Source: Planctomycetota bacterium (lineage in GTDB: Bacteria; Planctomycetota; Planctomycetia; Pirellulales; Thermoguttaceae). Taken from it: a DNA stretch of 7,050 nt. The stretch is taken from NCBI GenBank assembly GCA_023397045.1, contig JAEWUR010000760.1, forward strand, positions 1 to 7,050, in the 5' to 3' direction. Positions 5,964-7,050 of this stretch are shown piece after piece (the stretch's first letter is position 1; every line of letters starts with the position of its first letter). Both the position numbers and the translations under genes were made by a program. Below the pieces are notes generated by a model. It was not told where the DNA came from. It ran no database searches and worked only from the letters and a program-made list of their open reading frames with translations.

Positions 5964-6036
5964 GGACAGGTAGCTCAGGTAGTAGAGCAGTGGACTGAAA
6001 ATCCACGTGTCGTGAGTGCGACTCTCACCCTGTCCA
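5964..6036 (+). tRNA. tRNA-Phe (GAA)
   Basis: A full 73-nt cloverleaf can be drawn. The acceptor stem is GGACAGG with CCTGTCC and discriminator A. The D stem is GCTC with GAGC. The anticodon stem is GTGGA with TCCAC around CTGAAAA, with anticodon GAA at 5997-5999. The T stem is GTGAG with CTCAC. CCA is not encoded, so it must be added. Two loop positions are unusual: the D loop AGGTAGTA has A where G18 is expected, and the T loop TGCGACT has G where T55 is expected, so the normal G18-pseudouridine 55 contact is lost while G19 and C56 are kept. All stems pair perfectly. The integrase remnant directly downstream suggests that the 3' half of this gene served as an attachment site. Confidence 0.93.
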
Positions 6037-6041
6037 CTTCG

Positions 6042-6386
6042 CTAAGCTAAAGCCCGATAACCACTTACGGTTGCCGGGCTTTCTTCGTTTTCGGACTCAT
6101 TTTTTGGTGTGTTGCCAATAGTGTTGTCACATTTTCCCCAGCCTTTCCATAGCTGGTCGGCCAGTTCCGCAGAGTCCAGATCGACATAGTACCCCATCGT
6201 GGTTGCAATGTTGGGATGCCGCATGAGACGCCGAAGAACCGCCGGCATGACCCGTTTTGCCCATCGGGTGCCAAACGCTCGCCGCAGATCGTGGGCGCTG
6301 GCAAACTTACCATCGGCCTTGCTAACGACGATCCCGGCCTTCTTGCCAATCTTGGCGACGATCTCCCCGACCCGGTGGACTTCCAG
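6042..6386 (-). pseudogene. Tyrosine recombinase (integrase) 3' remnant
   Basis: About 114 codons of the C-terminal catalytic part are readable, without an ATG start at the 5' end. They contain VGEIVAKIGKKAGIVV, then KFASAHDLRRAFGTRWAKR with the H-x-x-R box, then VMPAVLRRLMRHPNIATTM with the second histidine, and GYYV carrying the nucleophilic tyrosine. The segment matches the planctomycete integrase type ending in DxAxxLADxLW. The preceding part of a normal protein of about 400 aa, including the first catalytic arginine, is missing. An in-frame TGA lies at 6389-6387 and unrelated coding sequence precedes it. The C-terminal end runs through the tRNA terminator and stops 6 bp from the tRNA 3' end. 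That position fits a tRNA-Phe-integrating element whose integrase has been destroyed by rearrangement. Confidence 0.82.
6049..6082 (+). terminator. Intrinsic terminator after tRNA-Phe
   Basis: AAAGCCCG (6049-6056) pairs perfectly with CGGGCTTT (6075-6082). AACC (6059-6062) and GGTT (6069-6072) pair inside, leaving a 6-nt loop, and a T-rich stretch (TTCTTCGTTTT) follows. It ends the tRNA transcript 13-46 nt after the mature 3' end. The same bases also encode the last codons of the integrase remnant on the opposite strand. Confidence 0.8.
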
Positions 6387-6471
6387 TCATCCGCGTGGTG
6401 GCCCGGATCGAGCATCCATCAACCAGACATCGGACAACGGCACAGCGTTTTTCGTGGGTTAGTGTATTCAT
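6385..6471 (-). pseudogene. IS1-like transposase, N-terminal remnant
   Basis: The ATG at 6471 starts MNTLTHEKRCAVVRCLVDG followed by CSIRATTRMTG. This is the typical opening of IS1-type transposases (InsA-like helix-turn-helix, GCSIR.T.RMTG), recognised from memory. After about 29 residues the similarity stops and the reading frame enters the integrase remnant in another frame. The break point lies at about 6385-6390. The helix-turn-helix is incomplete and no DDE domain is present, so it cannot be active. Family assignment is moderately sure. Confidence 0.6.
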
Positions 6472-6475
6472 ACAC
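6462..6475. promoter_or_regulatory. Palindrome over a transcription start (operator-like)
   Basis: GTGTAT-TC-ATACAC is a 14-bp palindrome covering the predicted start site and ATG of the IS1-like remnant, directly after the -10 box of the minus-strand promoter. Its position would suit a repressor site. Confidence 0.4.
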
Positions 6476-6477
6476 AC

Positions 6478-6507
6478 ATTATATGCGTGAGCGGTCAAGT
6501 ATGTCAA
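6478..6507 (-). promoter_or_regulatory. Consensus sigma70 promoter firing into the IS1/integrase remnants
   Basis: On the minus strand TTGACA (6507-6502), an 18-nt spacer and TATAAT (6483-6478) are both perfect consensus boxes. The predicted start is within a few bases of the ATG at 6471, so the message would be leaderless or nearly so. No ribosome binding site is visible. Transcription would proceed through the remnants towards the tRNA gene. Confidence 0.65.
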
Positions 6508-6518
6508 TGAGTATTTAC

Positions 6519-6553
6519 GTTGCTGGTAAAGATTTTTTCCCAGCAACTGTTGC
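6519..6553. repeat. Nested inverted repeats between divergent promoters
   Basis: GTTGCTGG (6519-6526) pairs with CCAGCAAC (6540-6547) around a 13-nt loop. GCAAC (6543-6547) can instead pair with GTTGC (6549-6553). The two pairings exclude each other. The site lies between the minus-strand promoter and the toxin promoter, so it may be a regulator-binding site or an IS-end relic. Confidence 0.45.
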
Positions 6554-6578
6554 ATTCGCTTTACCAATTAGGTAAGAT
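6550..6578 (+). promoter_or_regulatory. Candidate promoter and operator of the HigBA pair
   Basis: TTGCAT (6550-6555), a 17-nt spacer and TAAGAT (6573-6578) form a moderate promoter. The inverted repeat TTACC-AATTA-GGTAA (6561-6575) fills the spacer and reaches into the -10 box. That is where an antitoxin repressor would block polymerase, consistent with the autoregulation usual for such systems. Confidence 0.45.
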
Positions 6579-6599
6579 TATATGGCAAAGGGACCGATC

Positions 6600-6935
6600 A
6601 TGGAACTATCCTTCGCCAACAGCAAACTCCAAAAGCTGTGTAATTCGTCCAAGAAGCTACGTGGCGAGCATGGACCACGAATGGCAGACCTTATCCAACA
6701 GAGGCTTGCTGAATTGGCTGCCGCCGCCACGCTTGAAGATATAAGGATGCTACCGGGCGCAAAATGCCATGAGCTAACGCAAAATCTAAAGGGCTTGCTT
6801 GCTGTATCGCTTGTGCATCCAGACAGGCTGGCTTTCAAGCCAATGGAATCGCCATTGCCACGAAAACCAGATGGAGGTTTGGATTGGTCAAAAGTAAAGC
6901 ATATTGAAGTCGTCGGAATCGGCGACTACCACTAA
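6600..6935 (+). CDS. higB: HigB-like (RelE/ParE-fold) toxin
   Basis: The product is 111 aa, normal for the group. It opens MELSFANSKLQKLCN, then has a long helix (MADLIQQRLAELAAA), LPGAKCHEL at 51-59, HPDRLAFKP at 73-81, DGGLDW at 91-96, and ends IEVVGIGDYH. The HEL, HP-RL-F and terminal DYH elements are those of HigB-type ribosome-dependent mRNA interferases (known of the family; cleavage was not tested here). The ATG at 6600 is preferred over 6582 because AAAGGGA (6587-6593) lies 6 nt upstream, relatives start at this point, and the predicted transcript begins near 6585. The antitoxin follows after 34 bp, the toxin-first order typical of higBA. The region is noticeably less GC-rich than the glycosyltransferase genes, in line with horizontal acquisition. 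It probably stabilises the integrated element. Confidence 0.85.
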   Translation: MELSFANSKLQKLCNSSKKLRGEHGPRMADLIQQRLAELAAAATLEDIRMLPGAKCHELTQNLKGLLAVSLVHPDRLAFKPMESPLPRKPDGGLDWSKVKHIEVVGIGDYH

Positions 6936-6969
6936 CGACGACAACGCCACTGCCACGGAAACATAAGTC

Positions 6970-7050
6970 ATGCCCACAAAATACCCTTACCAACCCGATT
7001 ACGCCGTCCCCCCCGGTGCGACACTAAGAGAAACGCTTGAGGCCAAGGGC
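6970..7050 (+). CDS. higA: HigA-family antitoxin, N-terminal part (cut by window edge)
   Basis: Twenty-seven codons are visible: MPTKYPYQPDYAVPPGATL then RETLEAKG. The PPG-x-x-LRE-x-LEAKG segment matches the PG-L-E-LEARG start of HigA/VapI-type XRE antitoxins, just before the helix-turn-helix, which would lie beyond 7050. A GGAA at 6957-6960 is a possible ribosome binding site. As the partner of the toxin at 6600 it should neutralise the toxin and repress the promoter. A full toxin/antitoxin function cannot be judged from this part. Confidence 0.78.
   Translation, partial: MPTKYPYQPDYAVPPGATLRETLEAKG

Overview
The window looks like part of a GC-rich Planctomycetes chromosome, probably from the Pirellulales. 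This is inferred from three things: a secreted FGE/SUMF1-fold protein ending in a PEP-CTERM sorting signal, a planctomycete-type tyrosine recombinase remnant, and the codon style. No rRNA or housekeeping marker is present to prove it. The region is accessory DNA built from four blocks.

Block 1 (1-1562, minus strand) is the most interesting. It holds the target end of what looks like a diversity-generating retroelement (DGR). A strong promoter (1521-1548) with a 10-bp G tract (minus strand) just upstream drives a secreted SUMF1/C-type-lectin-fold protein (314-1303). The C-terminal part of that protein has the layout of a DGR variable region (395-499). It is followed by a gene, cut by the left window edge, for an Avd-like four-helix-bundle accessory protein (1-234). 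The order target then avd is the usual DGR order, so the template repeat and reverse transcriptase would be expected just beyond position 1. They are not visible here. The variable region is internal and is followed by a PEP-CTERM anchor, which suggests a diversified protein exported by exosortase and held at the cell surface.

Block 2 (about 1600-3110, plus strand) is an ISL3-family insertion sequence whose transposase (1763-3068) is broken by one extra A in an A8 run. I could not identify terminal inverted repeats.

Block 3 (3181-5843, plus strand) is a two-gene glycan operon. A good sigma70-type promoter and a hairpin-rich leader of about 175 nt precede a polytopic GT39/ArnT-like glycosyltransferase (3391-5040). 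Five bases later comes a GT2 enzyme of the WaaE/KdtX type (5046-5816). Together they suggest cell-envelope polysaccharide or lipid-linked sugar transfer.

Block 4 (5870-7050) begins with a tRNA-Phe(GAA) with unusual D and T loops, its promoter and a strong terminator. Immediately behind it, on the minus strand, is the 3' remnant of a tyrosine integrase (6042-6386) joined to the 5' remnant of an IS1-like transposase (from 6471). A consensus sigma70 promoter points into these remnants. This looks like the tRNA-proximal end of a decayed integrated element. Beyond it lies a HigBA-type toxin-antitoxin pair (toxin 6600-6935, antitoxin from 6970, cut by the right edge) with a candidate operator between the -35 and -10 boxes of its promoter.
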